A stretch of 12,805 nt of DNA from the NCBI GenBank assembly GCA_964470055.1, contig CAYXZZ010000040.1, forward strand, positions 1-12,805. Reading direction: 5' to 3'. Shown in pieces: positions 1-6,708 of this stretch. The translations under genes and the position numbers were made by a program. Source of the DNA: JAEDES01 sp964470055. GTDB lineage: Bacteria; Bacillota_I; Bacilli_A; RF39; UBA660. Position 1 is the first letter of the stretch; the number at the start of each line of letters is the position of its first letter. The notes beneath the pieces were generated by a model. It saw only the letters and a program-made list of their open reading frames with translations, searched no databases and was not told the origin of the DNA.

Positions 1-35
1 ATTTTTCCTAGCTACTCAAAATTGACGTTTTGCTT

Positions 36-50
36 AGTTTTCAAAGATCA
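36..50 (-). promoter_or_regulatory. boxA-like antitermination element
   Basis: The minus strand reads TGATCTTTGAAAACT, one base different from the boxA of Bacillus rRNA leaders as I remember it (TGTTCTTTGAAAACT). boxA in nascent rRNA is bound by NusB/S10 and prevents premature termination. This is the main reason for calling the left edge an rRNA leader. Confidence 0.65.
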
Positions 51-85
51 TTTTTGCTTCTTGCTTTTTTGCAAGTTGCTTCATT

Positions 86-114
86 AATATATCAAACATA
101 AATCACGAAGTCAA
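86..114 (-). promoter_or_regulatory. rRNA promoter P2
   Basis: On the minus strand TTGACT (109-114) and TATATT (86-91) are separated by exactly 17 bases, a near-consensus sigma-A promoter. It lies about 100 bp downstream of P1, the usual tandem arrangement for rRNA operons. Confidence 0.65.
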
Positions 115-183
115 TACTTTTTTTGAATTTTTTTATTTTTTAATTAGTATTTTTTTGCTTCTTCGTGGCTCATGTGATTAACT

Positions 184-211
184 ATTTTAGCATACTTTTT
201 GCTTTTGTCTA
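184..211 (-). promoter_or_regulatory. rRNA promoter P1
   Basis: On the minus strand a -35 TAGACA (206-211) and a -10 TAAAAT (184-189) are separated by 16 bases. The predicted start is near 177, leading into the rRNA leader. It is the upstream member of a tandem promoter pair. Confidence 0.55.
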
Positions 212-251
212 GTCTTTTTTGCAAAAAAAATAAACTTTTTTTTGTTAAAGT

Positions 252-791
252 TTATTCTTCAAGTATTTTTTTATACTTTTCGTAGTAATGTTCCACTGTT
301 CCTGGTTCAAAAGCCAATTCTTTTTTTCTTACCAGATTTATCAAATTTGTTAGCTCCACCTTTAGTATCTCGTCAATTTTTTCAGAATAGTGCATTAAGT
401 TTTTATGATATTTGTATTCACCTCTGTCTAAAACCTTAAAACTTCCATCAGGAAATACTCTTAAATCTAAATCGTAGTCAATATATTTAATTGTACCTTC
501 TTCAAGAATAAATGGTGATGCTATGTTGCAGTAGTAATATATACCATCTTTTTTATATTGGCCAATTATATTATACCAACTATTGTAAAAGAAATATAAT
601 ACTGCTGGCTCCTTTGTTCTCCATGTACGTCCATCTGATTCTGTGACTTTCGTCTTTTCATTACCAAAAATTAAAAAATCATCATGTATTTCTAATAAAA
701 CTGCTTCATCCCAAGAACGATGTATCTTACCATCATGCTTGTATCCGTGGATAAGATACTTTTTACCTATTATTAGTTCTTCTCTTTCCAT
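252..791 (-). CDS. ntdP: Nucleoside tri-/diphosphate phosphatase, DUF402 family (YgaC/NtdP-like)
   Basis: This 179-residue protein matches the DUF402 family typified by B. subtilis YgaC, a metal-dependent phosphatase that hydrolyses nucleoside tri- and diphosphates. Visible family signatures are ESDGRTW (51-57), EPAVLYF (61-67), YYYCNIASP (85-93) and the acidic stretch YIDYDLDLRVFPDG (103-116), whose aspartates are the likely metal ligands. Length is typical for the family. The start is placed at 791 rather than the in-frame ATG at 842 because GAGGT sits 7 bases upstream, and because a near-perfect promoter at 814-842 would otherwise lie inside the coding region. It stands alone between the rRNA promoters and the terminator of the upstream gene. 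Confidence 0.9.
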   Translation of the reverse strand: MEREELIIGKKYLIHGYKHDGKIHRSWDEAVLLEIHDDFLIFGNEKTKVTESDGRTWRTKEPAVLYFFYNSWYNIIGQYKKDGIYYYCNIASPFILEEGTIKYIDYDLDLRVFPDGSFKVLDRGEYKYHKNLMHYSEKIDEILKVELTNLINLVRKKELAFEPGTVEHYYEKYKKILEE

Positions 792-813
792 CTTTTTACC
801 TCGTTCTGTTTGT

Positions 814-842
814 ATTATATCGTTTTTCCAATTATTTTTCAA
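814..842 (-). promoter_or_regulatory. Promoter of the DUF402 (ntdP-like) gene
   Basis: On the minus strand TTGAAA (837-842) and TATAAT (814-819) are 17 bases apart. Transcription would start about 15-20 bases before the ATG at 791. This fixes the downstream start codon for that gene. Confidence 0.8.
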
Positions 843-860
843 CCTATGGTACTTATATAA

Positions 861-888
861 AAAGAAAAAGAACTTTATTTGTTCTTTT
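861..888 (-). terminator. Intrinsic terminator of the DUF308 gene
   Basis: An 8-bp perfect stem (866-873 with 881-888) and a 7-base loop are followed on the minus strand by a T-rich tract (TCTTT). It overlaps the stop codon of the DUF308 gene and separates it from the ntdP-like gene. Confidence 0.7.
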
Positions 889-1537
889 ACTTGTCATTTT
901 TTTTACTTTTATTTTCTTTAGTATTACTTTTTTCTTTTTCTAGTTCTTCATTTATAACTATTGCCTCCGTTATACCTTCTTCAAGCGATTTTTGAAACAT
1001 TTTTACATTTCTCTTAATTGTAAAGGTAGAAATCATATCAAGCATTGAATATATTACGATAAAAATTCCTACTACTTTTGTAAATGACGAAATTGCTTTG
1101 AACGGATTGAATAATAATACAATTCCACATAATGTACTTATTATCGAAATGACCATAGTAGTTTTCCAGAGACTATTCCCGTTGGCTTTCAATTCAAATG
1201 CATATTGTAATTTTGTTGCACTGCTTATAATGATACTGATGCCTAAAATTATTGGAATGATGCTTGCGATTGCAGTTGGATTCTTAATCACTATTATACC
1301 TAAAATCACACTTACAATTCCATATACAATATCAAGTTCACTTTTTTGTGCATTATTTGTATTTTGAATGAATTTAATAATTGCCAATACTCCGATTGCT
1401 ACTAGAATGCCACCAATAACATACGATATTGAATAAATAATTGCATCAGATTGGAATATTAATAAAAAACCTAAAACAATTAAGAATATTGATGTTATTA
1501 ATGATGACCTGAAAAACTTTTTCATTAAACTCTCCAT
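887..1537 (-). CDS. DUF308 / HdeD-like six-helix membrane protein
   Basis: This 216-residue protein has about six hydrophobic segments (roughly 12-28, 34-56, 68-84, 90-107, 126-144 and 150-172) in three pairs. That is the repeat pattern of the DUF308 family, which includes enterobacterial acid-resistance protein HdeD. The C-terminal 40 residues are a charged Lys/Glu-rich cytoplasmic tail. No catalytic motif is visible. Membership in DUF308 comes from the small-residue and glycine-rich repeats (GGILVAIGVLAI, YGIVSVILGIIVI, LCGIVLLFNP), so the molecular role is unknown. The start at 1537 has GGAGG 7 bases upstream; an ATG four codons later is a weaker alternative. It has its own extended -10 promoter and its own terminator. 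Confidence 0.8.
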   Translation of the reverse strand: MESLMKKFFRSSLITSIFLIVLGFLLIFQSDAIIYSISYVIGGILVAIGVLAIIKFIQNTNNAQKSELDIVYGIVSVILGIIVIKNPTAIASIIPIILGISIIISSATKLQYAFELKANGNSLWKTTMVISIISTLCGIVLLFNPFKAISSFTKVVGIFIVIYSMLDMISTFTIKRNVKMFQKSLEEGITEAIVINEELEKEKSNTKENKSKKNDK

Positions 1538-1565
1538 TTTCTTCCTCCATACTTTTCTTTAGTTA

Positions 1566-1595
1566 ATTATATCATAACTTCTTTAGGTTTTACAA
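1566..1595 (-). promoter_or_regulatory. Promoter of the DUF308 gene
   Basis: On the minus strand a consensus extended -10, TGATATAAT (TATAAT at 1566-1571), follows a weak -35 TTGTAA (1590-1595) with an 18-base spacer. The -35 lies inside the last codons of the upstream VanZ-RDD gene. The start site falls about 20 bases before the GGAGG. Confidence 0.7.
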
Positions 1596-2818
1596 TGTTC
1601 TATCTCTTTATTTGTATTTTTTCTTTGTCGCTTGTTGCTTTGTCTCAATAGTGTATTTTCTATGATATTTTTATTCTCATCTCGAGATTGAGTTTTAACA
1701 TTATCTGTCTGTGGATAATTAATTATTGAGATATTCTTTGTTTTTGATACATATTCATATAGAAATAAGTGTTCTTTTTTAGATATGATTGTTAATATAT
1801 AGTATATAATGTTTATTATCTGAATAGTAATAAGGACTAGATATAATCTAGACATTACTTCTGATGGCGCTTCTTTTATTAAAATGCTTATCCAGGAGAA
1901 CGGATATACAAAAATGTAGGTTAGTAAAAAATTTCTAAAAAGAAGTTGATACCACTTTATTTTTTCTTCCGGTACAGTTGTTGTTATTTTTAATCTTAAA
2001 AATTTCTTTCCTAATGTTTGACCAGACGTGAAAATTGGTAGTATTACGTGATATAAAGTTATGGTTATAAGGAAATAATACTCTTCTAGTAAAGTTTTAT
2101 AAAACAATACCTTGTTGATTAAGCAAAATATTGCTACAAAAAGTATATCTATAGATAAGGCTATTATTCTTCGTAGTAAAGTTACTCTTATTCCTTTTTT
2201 GTAGCTTTTTTCTTCTAGTTCATCTCTAGTTGGAAGAAAGAATGTAAATAACGGCGTGATTAAATGTCCTATTAACCCACCTAGTGTATTGATTAGTAAG
2301 TCATCGACATCAAAAAGTCGATATGGTCTCGGATAAATTCCATATAATCCACTTAATTGCGTTAATTCGAAGAAAAGGCTTAATATAAACGTGTAAATTA
2401 ATGATTGATACCATTTCTTATTAAAGAAATATCTTAAGTACACACCAAATGGTAGTGTTAATATAATATTAAATAAAACTGTGTATACAGTGGGAGACTT
2501 TAGGATTTTGATTATATCTTGTAAATTTACTATATCAAAATTCGCAGTAGACATTATGTCTTTAATAAATTGAAAAAGTGTTAATTGTGTGGTTGGACCA
2601 GTCATTTTTGAAACCTCTTCTATTGAGGGTAATGGGAGCATTACTAAAAAATATGCACAAATTAAATAGAGAATCATACTATAAAAGATGGCACTTTTTA
2701 GTAACGGTATGGCACCATATTTTCTATATTGATGGATCAAAAAAGGAATAGTTAAAATGAATGCTATAAACGGAAATGCAATAAAGGCAAATTCTATTGG
2801 TATTTTATAAACTTCCAC
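1583..2818 (-). CDS. VanZ-RDD two-domain integral membrane protein
   Basis: This 411-residue protein fuses two membrane domains. The N-terminal half (about 44-195) looks like a VanZ domain, with FFELTQ (149-154) and RLFDVDDLLINTLGGLIG (167-184). The C-terminal half (about 210-355) looks like an RDD domain: RRIIALSID (216-224) and GQTLGKKFLRLKI (266-278). VanZ-like proteins are linked to low-level teicoplanin resistance and envelope functions; RDD proteins are small membrane proteins, some linked to transport. The last 50 residues are polar, probably cytoplasmic. It starts with GTG at 2818 behind AGAGGA. The 27-bp gap to gpsA and the lack of a clear promoter suggest co-transcription. The substrate cannot be told from sequence. 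Confidence 0.8.
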   Translation of the reverse strand: MEVYKIPIEFAFIAFPFIAFILTIPFLIHQYRKYGAIPLLKSAIFYSMILYLICAYFLVMLPLPSIEEVSKMTGPTTQLTLFQFIKDIMSTANFDIVNLQDIIKILKSPTVYTVLFNIILTLPFGVYLRYFFNKKWYQSLIYTFILSLFFELTQLSGLYGIYPRPYRLFDVDDLLINTLGGLIGHLITPLFTFFLPTRDELEEKSYKKGIRVTLLRRIIALSIDILFVAIFCLINKVLFYKTLLEEYYFLITITLYHVILPIFTSGQTLGKKFLRLKITTTVPEEKIKWYQLLFRNFLLTYIFVYPFSWISILIKEAPSEVMSRLYLVLITIQIINIIYYILTIISKKEHLFLYEYVSKTKNISIINYPQTDNVKTQSRDENKNIIENTLLRQSNKRQRKNTNKEIEHCKT

Positions 2819-2845
2819 AAATATTCCTCTCTTCTATAATATAAA

Positions 2846-3820
2846 TTAGTTTTTTTCCACAAGAAATGTTAATAAGGCTTCTGGTTCTAGGCCTTCAACA
2901 GCGATGTCATAAATCAAGTCAATTATTGGAATGGTCACTTTTTTGTGTTTTAGTAATTTATATATTGACTCTAGTGTGTAGAAGCCTTCAACAGTAGTTC
3001 TTGATAAATATTCTTTTATCTCTTCTTGAGTTCTTTTTTCACCTAGTAATTTTCCAAAACTGTAATTTCGGCTTTTTGTTGATGTACATGTTAATAATAA
3101 ATCACCAATGCCAGCATAAGTGTCAACAGTTCTTTTCTTTGCTCCGAAGGCAAATAAAATTTCTTCCATATCACGCATTGCTTCTGTAATTAGCATTGCT
3201 TTAGTTGATTCATTTGCTTTCATCCCTTCTAACATTCCGGAAGATAAAGCAATAACATTTTTGATCGAACCACAAATTTCTACACCTATTACGTCAGTTG
3301 ACTCCCTTAATTTTATATAGCGATTCTGTAATGCTTGTTTGGCTAGTTCTCGAGTTTTTTTCTTCTTACTGGCAAGAGTTAGTCCGGCTGGCATTTTTGA
3401 TATTAAATCAATAGCGAAAGATGGTCCACTGATTACTCCGACGTTTTTTGTATCAAGATGCTTTTCAATAATTTGATTTATAAATAAACCTGTCTCTTGT
3501 TCAATACCTTTAGTAGCAATGATTATATGATTATTTTTTATGTATGGTTTCATTGATAGGGCTAAGCCATCTACAAAAGCCGCTGGTATTGCAATAATAA
3601 GTAAATCTTTGTCTTTGATGCATTTTTCCACAGATGTTGTTAATTTTATTTTATCTGATATTTTAAAGTTGGGTATTAGTTTTTCATTTTGTCGTGTGGT
3701 TTCGAGATTTTCTTTTTCCTCTTCGAATTTTGTCCACATGGTAACATCACAATTGTTTTCTATTAATATGCTACTTAGTGCCATACCATAAGCACCGCAG
3801 CCAAATAAACCTATTTTCAT
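2846..3820 (-). CDS. gpsA: NAD(P)H-dependent glycerol-3-phosphate dehydrogenase
   Basis: GpsA reduces dihydroxyacetone phosphate to sn-glycerol 3-phosphate in the cytoplasm, supplying the backbone for phospholipids and Gram-positive teichoic acids. The 324-residue protein has the full family signature: Rossmann GCGAYG (7-12) for NAD(P)H, ATKG (102-105), SGPSFA (131-136), the lysine-containing GSIKNVIAL (184-192, K187 the expected catalytic lysine) and GIGDLLLTCTSTKSRN (237-252). Length is normal and nothing is missing. ATG at 3820 follows AAGGAG with ideal spacing. It is the first gene of a probable operon with the VanZ-RDD gene. Confidence 0.96.
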   Translation of the reverse strand: MKIGLFGCGAYGMALSSILIENNCDVTMWTKFEEEKENLETTRQNEKLIPNFKISDKIKLTTSVEKCIKDKDLLIIAIPAAFVDGLALSMKPYIKNNHIIIATKGIEQETGLFINQIIEKHLDTKNVGVISGPSFAIDLISKMPAGLTLASKKKKTRELAKQALQNRYIKLRESTDVIGVEICGSIKNVIALSSGMLEGMKANESTKAMLITEAMRDMEEILFAFGAKKRTVDTYAGIGDLLLTCTSTKSRNYSFGKLLGEKRTQEEIKEYLSRTTVEGFYTLESIYKLLKHKKVTIPIIDLIYDIAVEGLEPEALLTFLVEKN

Positions 3821-3872
3821 ATTGTACTCCTTCTGTCAATTTATGTAGTTTTATACACTTTTGAATATATAA

Positions 3873-3901
3873 GTTTTATCATTTATTTTAAAATTTGTCC
3901 A
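3873..3901 (-). promoter_or_regulatory. Possible gpsA promoter
   Basis: On the minus strand TGGACA (3896-3901) and TAAAAC (3873-3878) have a 17-base spacer, about 45 bases upstream of the gpsA start. The -10 is imperfect, and the surrounding AT-rich DNA offers other weak candidates. Confidence 0.35.
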
Positions 3902-3980
3902 GTTTGATAAAAATCATTAATAATTTTTAATTATATTTTTCGATGGTTGTGTATACTTTAGTATATTAGGTGATTTATCT

Positions 3981-4009
3981 TTGACTTTGTTTTTTATATA
4001 ACTTATACT
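3981..4009 (+). promoter_or_regulatory. Promoter of the LysM protein gene
   Basis: TTGACT (3981-3986) and TATACT (4004-4009) are 17 bases apart. Transcription would start near 4016, at the edge of the ribosome binding site GAGGTG, giving an unusually short 5' leader before the TTG start at 4028. It diverges from gpsA. Confidence 0.7.
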
Positions 4010-4027
4010 GGTTATGAGGTGATTCTC

Positions 4028-5044
4028 TTGAAGAATTTAGAACTTGGAAATACTGATATTTTGGAAAGCGGTGGGATTTCTTTGTCGAGAAGGTCAAAAG
4101 CTGGAGTAATTTTGGCAATTTGCTTTGGTTTTGCTTTTGGTTCATTTTATGGAGTAAATATGGATAAAACGCAAAATAAGGAAATAGAAGAACTAGATGT
4201 TCCAGTGTTTTCAACTGATGATTTGGGAGCGGTTTCTGCTCGTGATGAAATTAGCATTGATGCGGATGAAAGTATTGTTCCTTATTCTCAAAAAAATCCA
4301 ATAAATGTTTCTTTAGAAGAAATAAACAGTATGAATATTATTATTAATGATAACGATTGTAGTGAAAGTTTTATTAATGCTGTTTGTCAAGAACTTGATA
4401 GAGATGGTATAAGTTATTCTTATACTAAAAATTGTGAAAATGTTGATGTTGAGGGAGCGGTTGTTATTACATTGGATCAACAGTATTCTGCCGGTCCTGG
4501 TACATTGATTTTTGCACCGCTGGAAAATGGACGTTTGGGTAATTCTGATGCACTGGCACTTGCAGCTGAAAGAGCCTTTTATGAGAAAGGATTCTTAGTT
4601 GATGGTGTTTCTTGTGGGCAAATGGGATTTAGAGAAAATGAAAACGGTTCTGTGAGTGAACGTGTTCCTACTCCTACTGAGGAAGCAATTAGTGATGATA
4701 AGGAGTCTAGTTTTGTAACAATTTCATTTGGTACACAGAATACGCATGCAGGATTAACGGCTGCAGGTATTGAGGCGATGTTAACAAGATATTATTCTTA
4801 TATTAGAAGTGGTTATGATTCAGATGATTTAATTTATTGTGCGGAGAATGGCGATAGTTATGATGAAATTGTTGATAAATTTGGAACGACAATAATGGAG
4901 TTGGTGAACTATAATAGTAATGTTGATAAAAATAAGTTGTTATCTGGGGTTGCTATTGTTAATCCGGCTGTTAGCGAAAAACCTGAATTTGATTCACATA
5001 CTCCTACAAATCTTTATATTGATAAGACTTTATGGTCTAAATAA
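4028..5044 (+). CDS. Membrane-anchored LysM protein with a degenerate amidase-like domain
   Basis: The 338-residue protein has a short polar N-terminus, basic RRSK (21-24) and one hydrophobic helix (about 25-42), so it is probably an uncleaved signal anchor with the rest outside the membrane. Residues 268-312 (YCAENGDSYDEIVDKFG...) fit a LysM peptidoglycan-binding repeat. Residues about 100-260 have the layout of an Amidase_3 N-acetylmuramoyl-L-alanine amidase (VVITLD, LALAAERAFYEKGF, FVTISFG), but the zinc histidines and glutamate appear absent. It may bind the cell wall without cutting it; this fold call is inference. Start: the earlier GTG at 4019 overlaps GAGGTG, so TTG at 4028, 6 bases after that site, is preferred. 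It sits between gpsA and tRNA-Trp. Confidence 0.7.
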   Translation: MKNLELGNTDILESGGISLSRRSKAGVILAICFGFAFGSFYGVNMDKTQNKEIEELDVPVFSTDDLGAVSARDEISIDADESIVPYSQKNPINVSLEEINSMNIIINDNDCSESFINAVCQELDRDGISYSYTKNCENVDVEGAVVITLDQQYSAGPGTLIFAPLENGRLGNSDALALAAERAFYEKGFLVDGVSCGQMGFRENENGSVSERVPTPTEEAISDDKESSFVTISFGTQNTHAGLTAAGIEAMLTRYYSYIRSGYDSDDLIYCAENGDSYDEIVDKFGTTIMELVNYNSNVDKNKLLSGVAIVNPAVSEKPEFDSHTPTNLYIDKTLWSK

Positions 5045-5066
5045 AGATAAAATTAAATTTTTTCTG

Positions 5067-5095
5067 TTGAATATCAGAAATAATTGTGTTATACT
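5067..5095 (+). promoter_or_regulatory. tRNA-Trp promoter
   Basis: TTGAAT (5067-5072) and TATACT (5090-5095) are separated by 17 bases; the predicted start is about 35 bases before the tRNA. A second perfect TATAAT at 5123-5128 lies just upstream of the tRNA but lacks a good -35. Confidence 0.65.
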
Positions 5096-5137
5096 TTGGG
5101 TGTTCCGTTTGAAAGGAATATGTATAATACAATTTAT

Positions 5138-5211
5138 AGGGGATTAGTTAAATGGTATAATAATGGTCTCCAAAACCACTGTTGGGAGTTCGATTCTCTC
5201 ATCCCCTGCCA
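5138..5211 (+). tRNA. trnW: tRNA-Trp (anticodon CCA)
   Basis: The 74-base gene folds as a full cloverleaf: a perfect 7-bp acceptor stem (AGGGGAT with ATCCCCT), D stem GTTA/TAAT with GG in the loop, anticodon loop CTCCAAA with anticodon CCA, T stem GGGAG/CTCTC around TTCGATT, discriminator G and encoded CCA. It reads UGG and closely resembles E. coli tRNA-Trp. One A-C mismatch closes the anticodon stem at 27-43. The integrase cassette immediately downstream, and partial copies of this gene at 6612-6743, suggest it is an integration target. Confidence 0.96.
5201..5209 (+). repeat. Candidate attL core, 3' end of tRNA-Trp (ATCCCCTGC)
   Basis: The nine bases at the 3' acceptor end of the tRNA recur exactly, in the same orientation, at 6612-6620 just past the integrase operon terminator. 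The 3' end of a tRNA flanking an integrase gene is the classic place for an attachment core. Nine bases is short, so this is a suggestion. Confidence 0.4.
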
Positions 5212-5223
5212 TTTAGAATTTTA

Positions 5224-5248
5224 AGTAACAGTGATGTTGCTTTTTTTG
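5224..5248 (+). terminator. Intrinsic terminator of tRNA-Trp
   Basis: Stem AGTAACA (5224-5230) pairs with TGTTGCT (5235-5241) around a GTGA tetraloop and is followed by a run of T. It ends the tRNA transcript, so it presumably belongs to the host side or was brought in close to the junction. Confidence 0.85.
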
Positions 5249-5268
5249 TTGTTTTGGCGTGGATGAGG

Positions 5269-5317
5269 TTTTGACTAGACCACTCATCAGGTCAGGGAGT
5301 CCCCTATGCAGTCAAAA
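5269..5317 (+). other. Structured three-helix segment between tRNA-Trp and the integrase
   Basis: An 8-bp outer stem (TTTTGACT 5269-5276 with AGTCAAAA 5310-5317) encloses two small hairpins, GACC/GGTC around 5278-5293 and GGG/CCC around 5295-5303. I do not recognise it as a known riboswitch or ribozyme. It could be an RNA element in the integrase leader or a recombinase binding site. GATGAG (5262-5267) and CTCATC (5283-5288) allow an alternative pairing. Confidence 0.4.
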
Positions 5318-5397
5318 AGATTTTCTATATTGGTTCTTTTGAATGGTTGTTTTGTTTATATAAATTACAAAAATATTTTATATATAGGAGGATTTAT

Positions 5398-6433
5398 ATG
5401 ACAGAACAAACCATCAATGAACTTACAAACTTTTTTCAACAATTTAAACAAGGAGAAACAAAACAAGCCACGCAAAGTAATCTAACTTTTGATGATGCAG
5501 TTAAATACTTTTTTAGGAATATGGAAGAACGTGGATTGGCAGAACAGACTATGAATTTCTACAAAAAGAAACTCAGTCCATTTCGAAAGTTCTTAGTGCA
5601 GATTAAAAAGGTACAAACTTTGGAGACACTAACTGAAGAAGAAATAAAATATTATATTGAAAGTAAATACTCAAAGAAAAAGACAGGTTATTATAATTGT
5701 CACGCACGGGCACTAAGAGCTTTCTTCAATTATTTAGAAAAAGATGGCTACTTAATTGCCAACCCCGGTCATAATATTAAACCTAAAAAAGTAAGACAGG
5801 AAAAGATAGATTACTTTACGATAGACCAAGTGCGAAAGATGATTACTTCGTTTGATTTACGTTACAAGTCAGAATTACGAAATTTACTTTTAGTATTAGT
5901 CTTACTTGATACTGGGGGTTCGTAATAGTGAACTTGTACGAATCAAACTTGAAGATATTAATTTTCAGAATAGAAGTATTTATGTATACGCAACTAAAAC
6001 AAATACCTTTCGCACGGTCTATTATTCAAAAGAAACTGAGAGAATACTAAATGTATATAGGCGTGAAGTTTTAAAAGGAGCAGAAAAAGGACCACTTTTT
6101 GTGAAATTTCATATTCAGTTTAACGAACCTATGGTGGGTAGTGGTATAAATACAGAAATGGTTTATAGTATTTTAAGTCGTCGAGCTAAGAAAGTTTTTG
6201 GTGAATACTTTAGAATGAACCCACATAAGTTCCGTCACACTTTTGCAACTCATTTCGTAATTAATGGTGGTGACCCTTTTTCACTCCGTGATCTTTTGGA
6301 ACACACAAATATTGAGACAACTAAAATATATGTAGATATGTCTCCAAAAGATCTTAAAACTAAACACGCCGAACATTCAATATTCACCAATATAGAAAAT
6401 AATAAACAAGCAGGTAGTTATCATGAAAATTAG
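5398..6433 (+). pseudogene. Tyrosine recombinase/integrase, interrupted by a +1 frameshift in a G5 run
   Basis: If one G of the five at 5914-5918 is removed, the gene encodes one 344-residue tyrosine recombinase with an N-terminal SAM-like core-binding domain (about 30-125) and a C-terminal catalytic domain. All catalytic residues are present: Arg175 (TGVR), a probable Lys200, His276 and Arg279 (HKFR), His302 and the Tyr311 nucleophile (TKIYVD). As written, translation stops after 175 residues, just before Arg175, so the first fragment is inactive; the second frame (about 5906-6433) lacks a good start. ATG at 5398 follows AGGAGG with 6-base spacing; the ORF could be extended to 5347 but has no binding site there. 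It may be a decaying gene, a sequencing error, or a reversible homopolymer switch. Its 3' end overlaps the SymE-like gene by 11 bases. Confidence 0.85.
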
Positions 6434-6590
6434 AAAATTATCTGTTTATGAAGATTCATCTAATAGACCATATATCTTATTAAAAGGTAAATGGTTACAA
6501 AAACTTGGATTTAATTTTCATAATTTTGTCGAAGTAGAAACTTATAAAGATAAAATAATTATTAGAAAAGTAAAAGACCTGAAGAAATAA
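6423..6590 (+). CDS. SymE-like toxin (55 residues, SymE_toxin family)
   Basis: This short ORF overlaps the last 11 bases of the integrase frame (ATG inside the TCATGA context), implying translational coupling. The product is MKIRKLSVYEDSSNRPY... with the core RPYILLKGKWLQKLGF (16-31) followed by VEVETYKDKIIIRKV (36-50). This pattern, proline + I-L-L-K-G-K-W-L, a GF turn, then V-x-V and a strand of I/V residues, matches the SymE toxin family, an AbrB-like swapped hairpin fold. E. coli SymE is an SOS-induced protein that condenses nucleic acid or cleaves RNA and is repressed by the antisense RNA SymR. Here no antitoxin protein is visible; an antisense RNA from the minus strand is possible. An AbrB-like regulator of the integrase is the main alternative. 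Confidence 0.65.
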   Translation: MKIRKLSVYEDSSNRPYILLKGKWLQKLGFNFHNFVEVETYKDKIIIRKVKDLKK

Positions 6591-6608
6591 TCTTCAAGTC
6601 TTTTTCTT
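6572..6608 (+). terminator. Terminator of the integrase/SymE-like operon
   Basis: AAAAGAC-C-TGAAGA (6572-6585) pairs with TCTTCA-A-GTCTTTT (6591-6604) with one internal C/A mismatch and a 5-base loop, followed by T-rich TCTTTTT. The left arm overlaps the last codons of the SymE-like gene. Confidence 0.85.
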
Positions 6609-6611
6609 TTT

Positions 6612-6620
6612 ATCCCCTGC
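6612..6620 (+). repeat. Candidate attR core (ATCCCCTGC), direct repeat of 5201-5209
   Basis: This is an exact nine-base copy of the tRNA-Trp 3' end, located right after the terminator of the integrase/SymE-like operon. If both repeats are att cores, the integrated unit is about 1.4 kb and carries only those two genes. It is followed directly by an inverted tRNA-Trp remnant. Confidence 0.4.
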
Positions 6621-6628
6621 TTGTCTAC

Positions 6629-6681
6629 TCGAACACCCAACATAGGTTTTGGATTTTATTCTACTATTTAACTAATCCCCT
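6629..6681 (-). pseudogene. Degenerate, 3'-truncated tRNA-Trp copy in inverse orientation
   Basis: On the minus strand this reads AGGGGATTAGTTAAAT, identical to the first 16 bases of the tRNA-Trp at 5138, then stays recognisable through TCCAAAACC (anticodon loop, still CCA), GTTGGG and GTTCGA. It differs by a 3-base deletion in the anticodon stem, loss of the D-loop GG, and no matching T-stem or acceptor 3' strand, so a functional tRNA is not possible. The plus-strand copy would be antisense to most of tRNA-Trp. Its 5' edge also sits in a small hairpin, AACTA/TAGTT (6670-6685). Confidence 0.75.
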
Positions 6682-6708
6682 AGTTCTCGACTAAGCCTTA
6701 TAAAATAT

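Larger units (their letters stand above)
1..180 (-). promoter_or_regulatory. Leader region of an rRNA operon (gene body lies left of the window)
   Basis: Read on the minus strand, this T-rich stretch has the layout of a Bacillota rRNA operon leader: two promoters, a short hairpin (CTTGC/GCAAG around 60-76), a boxA-like element at 36-50, then the conserved-looking run into the 16S gene. No rRNA coding sequence is inside the window, so the operon itself is inferred. The transcript from the upstream promoter also contains complementary CACGAAG and CTTCGTG segments (plus-strand positions about 160-166 and 104-110). Confidence 0.65.

Noticed and set aside
242..3791. Several plus-strand ORFs of 60-90 codons opposite the ntdP-like, DUF308 and gpsA genes.
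   Set aside because: They lie antisense to well-recognised genes, lack ribosome binding sites and have biased, low-complexity composition.
4019..4027. GTG start at 4019 for the LysM protein.
   Set aside because: The GTG overlaps the GAGGTG that best serves as ribosome binding site for TTG at 4028, and no site precedes it.
5138..5174. GGTCTC in the tRNA-Trp anticodon arm equals the known Eco31I/BsaI site, and an Eco31I-like R-M system is nearby.
   Set aside because: GGTCTCC is part of the tRNA-Trp anticodon arm in E. coli and many bacteria, so the match is explained by tRNA sequence. It says nothing about the specificity of this system.
5269..5317. CTGATGAG on the minus strand resembles the hammerhead ribozyme core.
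   Set aside because: No GAAA core or correct stem arrangement follows, so a hammerhead is not supported.
6629..6681. A second functional tRNA-Trp on the minus strand.
   Set aside because: The T stem and acceptor 3' strand cannot pair, the D-loop GG is lost and the anticodon stem has a 3-base deletion.
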